From positions 3,935,001 through 3,999,000 of the forward strand of contig NC_083508.1 of NCBI RefSeq assembly GCF_032362555.1: DNA of 64,000 nucleotides, read 5' to 3'. The notes under the pieces were generated by a model that made no database searches, was not told the DNA's origin, and saw only the letters and a program-made list of their open reading frames with translations. Below, piece after piece: positions 12,082-24,060 of the stretch (position 1 is the first letter of the stretch; each line of letters begins with the position of its first letter). The stretch comes from Amyelois transitella. Taxonomy: Eukaryota; Arthropoda; Insecta; Lepidoptera; Pyralidae. Made by a program: the position numbers and the translations under genes.

Positions 12082-13789
12082 CACTGTTGTAACAGTTTTC
12101 TTAGGTATTTCTTGAGGTGGTTAGGTACCTCTCTAGGGAAAAATATTAAAAAAAAAATTTAAAACCGGCTACAACGTTGGTACCGTAACGTACCTTCATA
12201 AATTTTTGAAGCCGATGTCGTTCTAACTCTTTCGTTACAGAGAATCTGACTGACAAGGCACAGCCAAAACTATAAGTCGAAGGATGTTGATATTTAGCAT
12301 GTAGGTTCTCTGAGGAATGTAAGTGAAGCAGAATGAAGAGGAGAGGATTTCCCAAAATTCCTATGGGAAACGGAAGTTAACGGGATTTTAAAATTCCCGC
12401 GGGCGTAGCCGGGGTTGCTTTGGTCAGCATCATACATAGTCCCTTATTACCACATACTTATTTCAATACATATTTTTTTAATAATTTTGACTAAAAAAAA
12501 TATGCCTTGCTTGTCAATCTTCGTGATCTTGATTGGGACGGTGTAGATACGATCTAAAAGTACTTGTACACTTCTGTTTAGCAAGTAAACTAGACCTACT
12601 TACGTTTCTATCTCTTCTTTTCTTTTGACTCTATCCAATCGTTTATATTTTTATCAAAAGTCTATTTTGTTATATAAACATTTCAATACAATATCAGACA
12701 TCGCTTGAGGCAAGATTACAATACTGGATGAGGTAAACAAAACCACGGACCAGAGTTGGTTTCATACACCCATTGTATATAAATAGACCACACTACTTAA
12801 GTATCCATTAGCTATGTGAACAGAATGTTTATATAACCATAAAATAAAATGTCGAACGCCTCTCGCATAAGTTTCACGGCGTGCAAAAATGTACAACAAA
12901 AATGTTGTGTTGTGAGTTTGTTTGTTGAATGTGACCGTATTAACTGGTCATCTAAATGCATTTCACATGTCAGAGCGATCGCTTTCATAACGCATTGTAA
13001 TCCTGTTTAGGTTGATGTGATTTCGATATTGATGGTGTCAATACTAATGTAGTGGCGCAGTTATATTCTTAAACTTTCTAGTTGCTAAGCAGTTTACCCC
13101 TTATTACTAAGTATATTTGCAAAATTTCATGAAGGTCGGTTCTTTGGTTTGACGTGAAAGACGCACAAATAAACACTCAGTCACATTTATTATAATAGAA
13201 TGGATTTATAACATTACCTTTTTCAAGACCACTATGTGAAAAATGTAAATTATTATTGGTGTATTTTTCTCCCTCGTGGCATCATTCCCGGTTACATCCT
13301 CACGTCTGAAGAGGAGCCCAGGGCTTGCCTTTTGTCTCTTATTATCAGTATTACAATGTAAAAACAAAATTAAACATTGCAAATTAGAACAATAAAAAGT
13401 GTTTACCAAGTTTCTTCGGAAATTTTGAAAGAACAATACATCAATTTATTAACTTAGTGAAAAATTAAATCGACCTATAAATATTTAGGAACTTCTAATA
13501 TAGAGACAAATCTAATTATTCGTCACATTTCATAATCCATCACAACATCAGTCATGTGGAAAAGTTACAAAATTCTCGAGGGACAGGCAGGATCCTGCGC
13601 AATTTGGCCTTTTAACCTTATAGCTATCAGTTCATGTGATCATGTGAGACCAGCTAGTGCCCGCAACAACATCTGCGTGGAATATATGAAGATGCCATCG
13701 AAATAAAAGAAAAATAATATAACTGAGCCTTTTACTAACTTTTGCTCTTAGGAGTGAAACCTATGGGAATACCCAGAAAAAACGATCAA

Positions 13790-13967
13790 CCTTTATCAAG
13801 CTAATTATTCTTGTAGGCGATAGGGAAGCAACCTCACTGCTTGAATCATAATTCCATCATAAATTCATACAGCTGTTAGTGGTCCATCAGTTATTTCAAG
13901 ACTTATACAAGAGTTTTGCCTACCCCGCAAGGGATATTATGTAGTAGCCGTGATTATATGTATGTAT
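13790..13967 (+). repeat. SINE-like family A copy, degenerate
   Basis: It retains TTCTTGTAGGCGATAGG, an altered CAGCTG block and GCCTACCCCGCAAGGGATA, ending GTGATTATATGTATGTATTG. An insertion of several bases sits before GTGATTATATG. Confidence 0.65.
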
Positions 13968-15247
13968 TGTCCTGACCTGTCGTCGTCGATTTGACCGAGA
14001 TTGTACTAATGCGCTATTTTCAGTTTTTTTCGCTCTTAACGACTGCTAATGTGAATGATAACTATCAAATTAGTGTTTTAGTTTCTATTTTTACATGTGC
14101 TTTCATTCAGTCTCACGGAAGATATTTTTTGTCAGTGTTAACTGCGCGTATGTTTTAATAGCGAAATAAACAACTCAGTTCATTTCAGTTATATTTGTCA
14201 AGTCCTCTGCCACGGTGAGATTATAGTATAATTTATGACTTTAGTTGTAAAATTTCAGTTTATTTTGGTTCGAAGTATGTTTGAGTCAGTATCACAGTGA
14301 AGTGGGTAATAAGGGCTTTAGGTATGACAGAATTCTGAATATTACACAACAAGACATCTAAAAATAATTCTTAGTATTAATTTTTTTAAACTATATTGCA
14401 CCAAAAATAACGAAAAACAGGTAACCTCAATAGTAGAAGGCATCTCTAACAATCAAATCTTTAGACCAAACCTATGGTTACAATTCAACTTTATGGATAT
14501 TAAATTAAAATGTGCGTGCGCTATAACTGGCAATGCCAACTACGAGTAATTTATTTGTTATAAAATAGACATCTATATTATTTATTTAAAAAAAATAAAG
14601 AACTTCACCTGTTACAAAAAAAAAAACAACCAATTCCTACTCCAGCAGCCTAAAAGATTCGTAATAATCGGCATTTGCTGAACTATCAATCACCGAGTTA
14701 TTAAAGGATCCATTCCGTTGCCGCTCGCTAAAAGGGATGTAAAGAATTATACCGCCCACTGCAACACTACATCTTACATGCGCAAGGTCACGATCACGTC
14801 TCACAATCCAACAGCTCTTAGAATATACTCGTACTCGTACCTACGACTTGTATAATGTATACATTACACAAGTACCAATACCTATAGGTATTGGTAGGCC
14901 TGTTCTAAATGGGATATTGTAAATTAATTATCTTATTCATAAAATTAGCGTGTCGTGTAAAAGAAAGTGTTTCCTTTATATATATTAACGAGTTTAGGAT
15001 AAATTTATTATTATAATCTTTATATAAAATTCTCGTGTCACAATGTTCGTTCCCGTACTCCTCCGAAACGGCTAGACCGATTCTCAAGAAATTTTGTGAG
15101 CATATTGAGTAGGTCTGGTAATCGAGAGAGAAGGGTTGTCCACCCTTGACATTTTTTTTTTCACTAGAAATAACTTAAAAATTATTTATATGGCAAAACA
15201 ACGTTTGCCGATGAAATAGCTAATCAAGAAAAAGAATAATTATTTTT

Positions 15248-15302
15248 TTATGGGCGAGCAACCTATCAATAAATGATCGCAATTCCAGCTGAACGTGGCC
15301 AC
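15248..15302 (+). repeat. SINE-like family A, short internal fragment
   Basis: It keeps only ATGGGCGAGCAACCTATCA and CCAGCTGAACGTGGCC, the middle of the unit. Confidence 0.5.
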
Positions 15303-15689
15303 TCTACAAAGAGCTTTAACATGGCTGCTGTAAAAAGATATATTTCCTTCAAGAACTTTATACTTTGTTAAACATTTTATTTCGATTTTGGTTTATATTT
15401 TGCTTAGATATAATGGAGGTGAGAATAGTTTTCCGCCTACATTCAATCCATCGTTCTAAAAACGATGAATTATTTCGCTGAAGTAATGTTATTTAAATAC
15501 GTCGATCGATTGGAAACATTATCGTACATTTCCGCTTTATTTTTGTACTCAAACATATTCGAATTACGTCTTCGAATTCTTCATTATTGTTATTATATAA
15601 ATACGCTCTGCCCTTTGGTACGTTAACAACTAACATACTAACTTTTCGCTAGCGTTTGCGCTAGACGTTCTAGCGAGTCAACACTAGAG

Positions 15690-15790
15690 TGCCCGAAACC
15701 GACGAGCTTGCATGAAGAGAGTTACAGTTAGTTGCAACGTGAAAGTTATAAATCAGTCAGAGTTATGAATTTGAAAGAAGCGAAATAGGT
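15690..15790 (+). repeat. LINE tail family C fragment
   Basis: It contains AGAGTGCCCGAAACCGACGA, then GCTTGCATGAAGAGAGTTA and a GAAGCGAAA end. The same blocks lie in the longer family C copy at 44583-44835, so this is an internal piece of that LINE 3' region. Confidence 0.65.
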
Positions 15791-16464
15791 TTGATTTATG
15801 TTTCGATTTTGTCGATTTAGAGTAGTGATGTGTGTGAGCAGAACGACCTCACCTTTCGCCAGAACGTCCCTGATTTGATCAAGTTACGGTTACACCTAAG
15901 TGCCTATCAACATAACCGCTTAAATAGTCTTAAACATTCAGTCCACATTATATGAAACTATATATAAAAAGCATCATTTTGTTTATTATAGACAGATTTA
16001 AATATCTGTCATTGTTATCAGTGTTGTATGAAAAATTGACGACATGTGCGTCGTAACATACTCGTCAAAATAAATATTTTAAGCAAAAATATTAAAAACA
16101 ACGTCGCCAACATTTGCATCGGAACGAAATGTAGAAATATAAGTATACTATACACGATGTCAGTCGGGAATGTGAAGAAAGCAATGAGGAAACAGTGACA
16201 AGATTAAAAGACGGAATTTAATTCTGGGAAATGTGAAACATGTTCAGTTCATGCTTATTAACGCCTTGGTTTGTTGAATTGGATAGCCTTTAATATTTAT
16301 ATCTGTTATAGTATTTGCTTTATACTAATTACTAGCGGCCCACCCCGGCATTACACGGGTGCAATGCTGATACTAACTCACTGCAAAACGTCATTTATAT
16401 CATAATGTGTGGTCGAATTGGTAAAGGTTAATCCGTGTGGCACAAAAAGGCACAGGTCCAATTC

Positions 16465-16553
16465 AGCCAATTCCTTAGTCACCTTTTGCGATATCCATGA
16501 GAAAGAGATGGAGTGGTCCTATTCTTTTTTCTATTAGTGCCGGTAAACACATG
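16465..16553 (-). repeat. SINE-like family A, 5' head only
   Basis: Reverse complement of the head region, showing the complements of GGCGACTAAGG, CCATGGATG and GGACCACTCCATCTC followed by the CCGGCAC block. Confidence 0.65.
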
Positions 16554-16820
16554 GCATACATTTATGTTATATATATATGTATGTTTATACAATACAAAGG
16601 TACCATGTGCGGTGTGCGCATACTATTCTATTACTATACCAAATGTGATGTCATACCTCCAAATTTAAACCGTAGATACTACAAAACATTAAGTGTTACC
16701 AATGAATTTTTCGTTTGTATATTTAACCGAAAAACAGATCAGTAAAATAAACGGTCCGGTGTTACTTCACATTATCAAGGGTAAATGCAAACTCACTAAA
16801 TTGTATCGCATGAATAGTCT

Positions 16821-17062
16821 TGCCGTGTGGTTTCCGGCACTTGAGAACAGGACCACGCTATCTCTTCCACATAGATGTCGTAAGAGGGGGCTACGGAAAT
16901 AGGAGCACAGGAATCTAGTGCCGTTCCAATATGGGTAAGGTTACGGTCAGACGGAAGTCGCTTCATATAAAAACCTGGCTTTACAGGATCCAAAGACACA
17001 CCCGGGCTTCCTCTCCAGAGAGGTTAGGATGTTATTGAGATTAACATTAGAAGGAAGAATAA
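16821..17062 (+). repeat. Composite repeat: family A head joined to a SINE-B tail
   Basis: 16821-16905 carries a family A-like head (GCCGTGTGGTTTCCGGCAC to GATGTCGTAAGAGG). From about 16906 it continues with GTGCCGTTCCAATATGGGTA, GACGGAAGTCGCTTCATATA and CTTCCTCTCCAGAGAGGTTA. That tail is shared with the tRNA-derived SINEs at 49847-50110 and 60717-61040. Confidence 0.6.
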
Positions 17063-18302
17063 GTGGGCCATTGAGTTTCGTTCACTCTCTCGATTGACAA
17101 TCAGTTTCCGTATAATATTTGATTCATAGAATCACAATTTCTTACAAATAGTCCTTATTTCTAAAATTTAATATAAATAGGTAATTTATTTTGTATATCC
17201 TTCCTTCGTTCCGGATCGTTCGTCCCCTTTTCCTTCTCAACACATGGACCACCTCATTTTAATATATATTGTTTTGTGTTGAAGTTTCATATATTCACTG
17301 TAGGTTTTATGTCCCTTACAATAAAAAATAGGAAAAGGCATAGTATATTGACTTTGTCTTTGTATACCACATTACATGACGCCAAATTTTATTTACACAG
17401 AATATGTTCGTCTAAACAGGAAAGTATTATGTAAAGCAGAGATCAAACGCTGTTTGAAACTACCGGTTGTGGTTTTATTATTAATTGAAGCAAACTTTTG
17501 AAATTTTGTGAGGTTGCGAGAAATATGTATATTTATTCAAACTCCATATTAGTTTTTATCTATTATATCCATACCAACGGGTGTACGGGTATCTTAGGTC
17601 ACATATCTTAAAACAGTTGTATACCAATGAGATCATATAATCAACAAATTGATTTCATATTTTTCTTTCATATTTTAATAGATCTAAAAACTAATTTGGG
17701 TACCTAATCGGTCATCCAATAATTAATGGGAAACTTCTGAAAGTGTCGTTTATATTGTTATAAGTAAGTATATAAGAGAAAACGGCGCCCTAAAACCGTT
17801 TCAATTAAGATAATGGCCAGCACAAGATTAATATACGAATTAAAACTAGCACAGAAATGATACTCACTATTCATTTACGTTCTTTTAGCCGCACTAGAGA
17901 GCACCCGCAACTCCGCTAGTATAATACAAAAAAACCGTTAATTTCCGTTCCTGTGGGTATTTTGGGAATCCCTAGTGCATAGACCACATGAGGAATCTTC
18001 ATGCCAGATATGAAATTTCTAGGCCCAGTGATTTAGGCCGTGCGTTGTCTGTCAGTCACTCCGTATTATGTGTATATAGATAGATAGAAAACCTTTTCTT
18101 GCACATAAAATTATAAATATAAATTTATTACTTTCTTTGATGTTATTTCAATTTCAGACGCATTTTAAACTAAATATATAATAGTGGATTGATTCTCAAT
18201 CAGGACCAAACCAAATTGATCCCGTTTGCGAAATTGCGAGATTACTTGGATGAAAAGTACCTTACGTCTTTCTCTACAATCTTATTTATATATATATATA
18301 TA

Positions 18303-18388
18303 TACGAAATTTCAAGGTTTAGTAGATAACGCGTGAAGGCACAACAAACAAACAAACTTACTTTCGCATTTATAATATTAGTTGAGAT
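18303..18388 (+). repeat. Retroelement tail fragment, family E
   Basis: It reads CGAAATTTCAAGG, TTTAGTAGATAACGCGTGAA, a run of AACAAACAAAC, and ends GCATTTATAATATTAGTTGA. It follows a (TA)n microsatellite at 18288-18302. Confidence 0.6.
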
Positions 18389-18544
18389 ACCAAACAAAGT
18401 ATTCAAGTCGCATTATTTATGTCTGAAGCGAGAACGATGAGTCGTGGCGAAAACAGCAAAGTAGATTAGCTTTGCAAACTCGACGCTTGAATGAAAAGTT
18501 CGGAAGAACCAGTTCGAATATTGTCCTACATCGACGGTTCTAAA

Positions 18545-18770
18545 CACATATCTTTAACCCCTAACGGGGTAGACAGAGCCTAGGATAGTCGGATCTACAG
18601 TCTCGAAAAGACTTGAATGCCTCGTCGAGCTTAATAGTTGAAATGATAGAATTGAGCTTCATGTTATGGAGTTATTAGCCCATCGACTGAAAGAACCCCA
18701 AGTTTATACGCCTTTCCTTTGATTGACTTGAAACAATGTACGCGAGAAATGAAGCAGTGAAATGAGAAAG
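18545..18770 (-). repeat. SINE-like family A copy, diverged
   Basis: Reverse-strand copy beginning with the complement of the CTCTGTCTACCCCG...GG block and extending to the GGGATTCTT region. The head is poorly preserved. Confidence 0.6.
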
Positions 18771-20112
18771 TCAATGCCAATTTTTTTATTTTCAACACGG
18801 TACCCTGAAAAGGGTATTTTTAAGACGTAACTTCGAACAAAACATTCTGTTCATAAATAAAGTAAAAGGAGATGTCCCGGTTCCGGGGGTGGCTAAGATT
18901 GATCTGCATTAAATAAATGTCGACTTGATTTTTATTTTCATTTAAAACTTTTAATTTTTTTCATTCATTAATCATAATTTTAATGCTGAAATTATGACTT
19001 AAACTTTGTAATTAAATCTACTATTTTACCAAAAATCGTAGGCTTTCGTAGGCTTCGTAGACTTTCGTAGACCTTCGTAAATTCGTAGCAGCAAGCAGTC
19101 AATAGGACCAATAAGCATTATTTCCTTAGTTGTCTTTTGTATTTTATATTAACTCTTATGATATTAACCCACGATGCAGAGAGAGGTTGGCACCGGTTGA
19201 AAGTATATTTTTGTCTTGAAAACATTGAATGAAGTGAACGTTTTTGTACCTAAAGAGTGATTTTTTCTTTACTTTAGTATTTTTTTAGCAAACTACTCAT
19301 TGTAAACTTTCCTGTTGCATTATACTATTTATAAAGTTGATCGGTGACCACGGATCATTGTAAAAAGGTACGTTACGTGGTTGTTATACCTGTGGTATTT
19401 ATAAATAATAAACTACTCATTCTGGCATGAGTACAAAACGCCAGGTATTTACGTATTTTAATTAGATAATATATGATAGCATCAACAATAATAAATCTGC
19501 ACTCGCAGACGGTTGTTATCTATGACCGCAAACCACATAGACGATTGCGGTTTTTACTATAACTAGGTACATATTTATAACCATAACTTGCTAAGCTTGT
19601 CTATTTTGTATTTAAGTTTATTTTTTACGAGTAAAAGTAGCAGATAAGTCGGAATAACAAAGCTCTTTTTAGAAGATCAGCTAGCAACATGTCTCTATCT
19701 GAATCTCAGTGTGAATGTCTATTACGGTTTTTTTTTATTTTTATAGTTTCAATTTTAAATAGTGAGCGAAAATCGTGAAGAAAAATCTGCTAAATCGTTC
19801 AGCCAACTGATTTAAGGTAGGTCAATTTTTAACAGTCTCAAGAGTATATCTGTCAAAACTGTTATTATTTACTGACTTCCCTGGATCACAATCGTAAGCA
19901 GAGCAAGTCTCGTCCTTAGAAATGATGCAACCAATACGCCACTATGAATGTTTGAACACGTGGACACATTATCTAATGTTAAGTATAAAAGGGAAATAAA
20001 ATGATAAATGGTGAGTCATTTGGCAATGAATATCGCATTTCGCTGAAATTCGACATAGGTACTTTAATAAAAAAAGAAACTCTTTATTACATAATAATAT
20101 GCCGGCAGATGG

Positions 20113-20198
20113 CCATGGCCATTCAGTCTTTTCAAGACTTTTGGCTCTGTCTACCCCGCAAGGGATATAGACGTGACCATATGTATGTATGTATGTAT
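20113..20198 (+). repeat. SINE-like family A 3' end with (GTAT)n tail
   Basis: It contains TCAGTCTTTTCAAGACTTTT and CTCTGTCTACCCCGCAAGGG, then ATAGACGTGACCATATG and at least four GTAT repeats. It is a young-looking 3' end that shows the microsatellite tail of the family clearly. Confidence 0.85.
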
Positions 20199-20474
20199 GC
20201 CGGCAGATCGCACTGCAGTCTTTTATAGTCATCCAATGTCCTTACACAAATTTTACACCAATGAATTCGGGTAACTTTGTATGTATAAAATTATAAATAA
20301 GGTAGATATATGTTAAATTACCTACGCTATCGTTTCCGAGCGATTTGTAATAATAGTGTACATATATTGAATAAATAAATAAAAGAAAAAACCTTATGTT
20401 TATGTATACATAATGTCCTAATATTTTGGTTTATATATTGTACTTATATAAATATATATTAAAAAAAAGAAACT

Positions 20475-20637
20475 TCGTGTGCCGTATGATTCCCGGCATC
20501 AATAAAAAAAGAATAGGACCACTCAGTCTCATTCCCATAGATGTCTTAAATGGCGACTAAGGGATATGCTTATAATCTTGAGATTCTTCTTTTAGGCGAT
20601 GGGCTACCAACCTATAACTATTCGAATCTCAATTATC
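20475..20637 (+). repeat. SINE-like family A, 3'-truncated copy
   Basis: It starts GTGTGCCGTATGATTCCCGG and runs through GGCGATGGGCTACCAACCTA to CGAATCTCAATTATC, then stops. Loss of the 3' end is unusual for a retrotransposed copy and suggests a later deletion. Confidence 0.75.
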
Positions 20638-20865
20638 AGGGACAGCGGGAATAGAGGGAATTAGCCAGATAAATTGTGCTATTAGGATTACCAAAGGATT
20701 AGATACGAGTACATAATCGTTTGTCATACTTTATCACAGGTAATCGACTAGCATTAACTATTGCTTGCATTGCTTTTCAGTAACCTATTACATACATGAC
20801 TAAATCTAAATATTGCTTCTATGAAAATTACTCGCTAAGCATCGGGGCTTCGCTGTCGTGGAAAT

Positions 20866-20926
20866 TTCGAAAAAATATTTTATTCTACTGTGTTAGTACA
20901 CGGGTAGAATAAAATATTTTTTCGAA
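20866..20926. repeat. 23-bp perfect inverted repeat (fold-back)
   Basis: The left arm is 20866-20888 and the right arm 20904-20926, with a 15-nt loop. The arms are exact complements (TTCGAAAAAATATTTTATTC... against ...GAATAAAATATTTTTTCGAA). Confidence 0.92.
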
Positions 20927-21305
20927 TAAATTTAGTAATTTAGGCAAAATCCGTGCAATAGATTACTTACAAACTTTCGCATTTGTTATGTGTTGTTTAG
21001 GTAAAATTTACGTGTATATCCACAATGAAAGCTTGCTTACGTTCATCTGAAGTCGGTCATAATTAATTGTCTTATTATCCCACTGTGCTCATATCGGACC
21101 CCGGCTTTTTTCCAGGTGACAAGACGCAAGACCAAGATAATATTTTATTTATTGAAATTTTATTTAGCTTTAACAACTGGTGATCATAATGCCAAAAGCA
21201 TTATACCAACGAACTAAACAATTAAAAAAAGGAAGGTTCACTCACTCAATTTGGTTGCACTCTGTTCCAGTCAACTTTTAGAATATAGCGAAAGATAAGA
21301 ATGTT

Positions 21306-21530
21306 TGTGTGCCGTATGTACCCGGCAGTAAAAGAAGAATAGGACCACTCCATCTCTTTTTCATGGATGTAGTAAGGGATAGGCTCATAAATTTGAGATT
21401 TTGCTTTTAGCCTAGCCCGCTTCATTAAGCTAACATTAAGCCAAACAGTTGAACGTGGCATGTCGGTCTTTTGACTGTTGACTCTGTCTACGTCGCGAGG
21501 GATGTAGGAAAGATTATATGTAAGAAGGTA
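21306..21530 (+). repeat. SINE-like family A copy
   Basis: It starts TGTGCCGTATGTACCCGGCA and ends near GGGATGTAGGAAAGATTATATG. Deletions affect the centre. Confidence 0.75.
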
Positions 21531-21554
21531 TTTGTTATTATGATATTTTATTCG

Positions 21555-21612
21555 TGGTAGTCTCTGCCTACCCCTCCGCGAAAGAGGCATGATTTTATGT
21601 ATGTATGTATGT
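21555..21612 (+). repeat. LINE tail family C 3' terminus with (ATGT)n
   Basis: It contains GTAGTCTCTGCCTACCCCTC and a GCATGATTTTATG followed by ATGT repeats. This is the same 3' terminus as the longer LINE C copies at 44.6 and 54.1 kb, and it lies directly behind a family A copy. Confidence 0.75.
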
Positions 21613-22080
21613 TTTATTGGATTTTACTTATTTGACATGTTGACAATGGTTCAGATCAAATGTTTATATATACGTTTCATGTTTTTTTTAACAATTTAAA
21701 CATTACATCACCCTTTAAGATTGAGTTTATGTAACCAGTTGTTTTAACAACCCTTCATTTTAACTTCCCGAAGAAACTGTAGATCCTTAAGCAAACTTTT
21801 TAATATTGTTAACAGCAAAGAGATTGAATTAAAGAACTTCCAACTTTAACTACTTTTTTCTAACACAGATTCCTGAAAGCATGTTGTCGGCATGTTGATT
21901 TTGACCAACGAAGTTGAAATCATTTTAAATATCTTGTAACTGAGCACATAAAAAAATTATCTTTTTTAACACACAATAAAATATTTGTGCAAGGACCGGA
22001 CAATACTATTTATTTAAACTTTATTATACAAAATATATCATTCGGTCTTACAGGGAACTTTAGGTAGAGTCAAACTAAAT

Positions 22081-22315
22081 AAATATATTTATACTTACAC
22101 AATAATAGATATACTTAATTATAATAAACATACATAAAAACAATAATAAATAAACAATAAACATAAATAAATAGGTTCAGCGATTACCGAAATTATTTAA
22201 ATATATTTATACTTACACAATAATATACTTAATTATAATAAACATACATAAAAACAATAATAAATAAACAATAAACATAATTAATAGGTTCAGCGATTAC
22301 CGAAATTATTTAAAT
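22081..22315. repeat. Two-copy tandem duplication, about 118 bp
   Basis: Copy 1 is 22081-22198 and copy 2 about 22199-22315. Both carry TTTATACTTACACAATAATA, ATAATAAACATACATAAAAA and GGTTCAGCGATTACCGAAAT. Copy 2 lacks four bases (GATA) and has one short change, so the duplication is fairly recent. It sits at the AT-rich 3' end of a LINE remnant. Confidence 0.9.
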
Positions 22316-22445
22316 ATCCCTCGCTATTCAAAAGAAAACTCTATACCTGCGATTTGAAACTAGAACGACCTGGGGATATCTTGATGGACTCGGGAAGTGA
22401 ATCCAGAGCCAAATAGCCGTAACGACGCAAGAATTTGAGACAAAA
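22316..22445 (-). mobile_element. LINE reverse transcriptase C-terminal remnant
   Basis: The reverse strand translates to LALDSLPESIKISPGRSSFK followed by a QVxSFLL-like end interrupted by a stop. The NSLPESI...FK...L pattern is typical of the C-terminus of Jockey/CR1-type LINE polyproteins. The AT-rich block to its left (22000-22315) would be its 3' untranslated region. Confidence 0.6.
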
Positions 22446-22659
22446 CCTGTAACAGGGGTAGCAAGAGTTAACTTATTTAAGGCATGTAGGATTCTTTCGT
22501 ATTATTTAATGATATACTCACAAAACAATAGTAGATAAATGGGTTCTAATAAAGGCACACAGATTCAATATAATCCAACACTGGCATCTGATATAGCGAC
22601 GGAAGGCGCGTGTAAGACAAGAATTCCGATGCCAAGCCAGCTCCTGATATCGTTTGTTC

Positions 22660-22745
22660 CTCTTCACATATAGTCTTCTTCTTCTTGTTTAGCCCTTTTC
22701 AAGCAATTTGGTGTATTTTTCATATAATAGAAATTTGCAATAAAC
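22660..22745 (-). mobile_element. LINE ORF C-terminal remnant
   Basis: The reverse strand gives YTKLLEKG then a stop and a run of basic residues. The larger remnant at 58041-58244 (GYTKLLEEGRSKK) has the same C-terminal motif, so both derive from one LINE family. Confidence 0.5.
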
Positions 22746-22827
22746 GTCTACTAAAGAAGTGTTGTCGGACAAACCATGTCGCCAACACAATAAAACGAAA
22801 ATAGAAACTAATATCCATAGAAATATA

Positions 22828-23060
22828 ACGTGCCGTGTATTCCTCAGCACCAATAAGCAAAATAGGACCACTGCGCATCTCTGCAAAGGAGACTAAGGGA
22901 TAATAAACTCGGGATTCTTCTTTTAGGCGATGGGCTAACAATCTGTCACTATTTGAATCTCAATTCTATAATTAAACCAAACAGCTGAACGTGGCCTATC
23001 AGTCTTTTTAAACTGTTGGCTTTGTCTACCCTGCAAGGGATGTAGACGTTATTGTATGCC
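22828..23060 (+). repeat. SINE-like family A copy
   Basis: It starts CGTGCCGTGTATTCCTCAGC, runs through TTCTTTTAGGCGATGGGCTA and CAGCTGAACGTGGCCTATCA, and ends GGGATGTAGACGTTATTGTA. Confidence 0.8.
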
Positions 23061-23949
23061 AATGTATATGCAAATATAAAAGGCTAATTAATGGCGGTAC
23101 TTATTTCCTACTTATACTTACGCCAATAACTCGAGACCAATTTAATCAGCCTTTTGAAAAGAGGTTTTTGCGCAATACCATTGAGTTTGTTCGAAAACAA
23201 TTAATGGTTCATTTTCCCCTAAAGCGCATTTAAGGCGATGTTATTCATCACTGTCAAAAGTTTAACAAGGATGCCACTCGGTTTAAAAAAAAATGTTAAA
23301 TAATAGGTGTCGCTTTACTAATGACGCATTCTCCATTAAACAGACAAGAAAATTCAACCAAAAAAATGTATGGGGTTTCTGTACCCATCCACTGAAAAAT
23401 AAATAAAGAGAAACTGTATATATGTATTTGCCTGCATAATGCTAACATGTGAGGAGTTTCGCTGCCGTGAGAATTTTCCAGAAAAAAGTAGCCAATGTAA
23501 CTCCCGAAGATGTGTCTAAAATCACCAATTCTAGTGGTTTTAAAGTTTATACAAAAATTTGAGAAAATATAAATTCTCTTAGTAATATTATTATAGAAAA
23601 AGCTAAGAGGAAAGAAGTAATAAAAAGAAATGGTACTTAATAATATTTTGGCTATTAGAAAGTTTAGAAAATTAGATTTTTTTTTAAATATCATAAACAG
23701 CTTTCTAGCTTATGACTTTAAATATTTCCTATTTCTGTGGATTACGTTTCTACCTAAGTAAAACATTTCAAATAGAATTAAAACAATAAATATTTCTTGT
23801 CTCTTACAAATCCTCGTTAAGTAAGAAACAACAGAAAAATACGGTGAAAGGTGCGAAAACCTTTTCCGCTAATGTCCATCTTTTATGGTTTACCACGTAC
23901 GGTAATAAATACTTAACTAATTGAATTAGATCAGGCTATAACTATTCAA

Positions 23950-24060
23950 TATTAGGGAGGGTCTGTGGAGTGGTTTAGGCATCTGACTTAAAAACATTAT
24001 ACTAAGATGCCCGAGTTCGATTCCCACTGAGGTTTTGCACCTAAGACTCATTGTTACTGT
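23950..24060 (+). repeat. tRNA-derived SINE head
   Basis: A pol III A-box-like TGGAGTGGTTTA (23965-23976) and a good B-box GAGTTCGATTCCC (24013-24025) lie at tRNA spacing, but the flanks do not fold into a tRNA acceptor stem. I read this as the tRNA-related head of a SINE, not a functional tRNA gene. Confidence 0.55.

Noticed and set aside
21246-21590. 114-codon minus-strand frame
   Set aside because: It runs across a family A repeat and a LINE tail; the reading frame is incidental.
23965-24025. tRNA gene
   Set aside because: The A and B boxes are present but no complete cloverleaf or acceptor stem is visible. It fits a SINE head.
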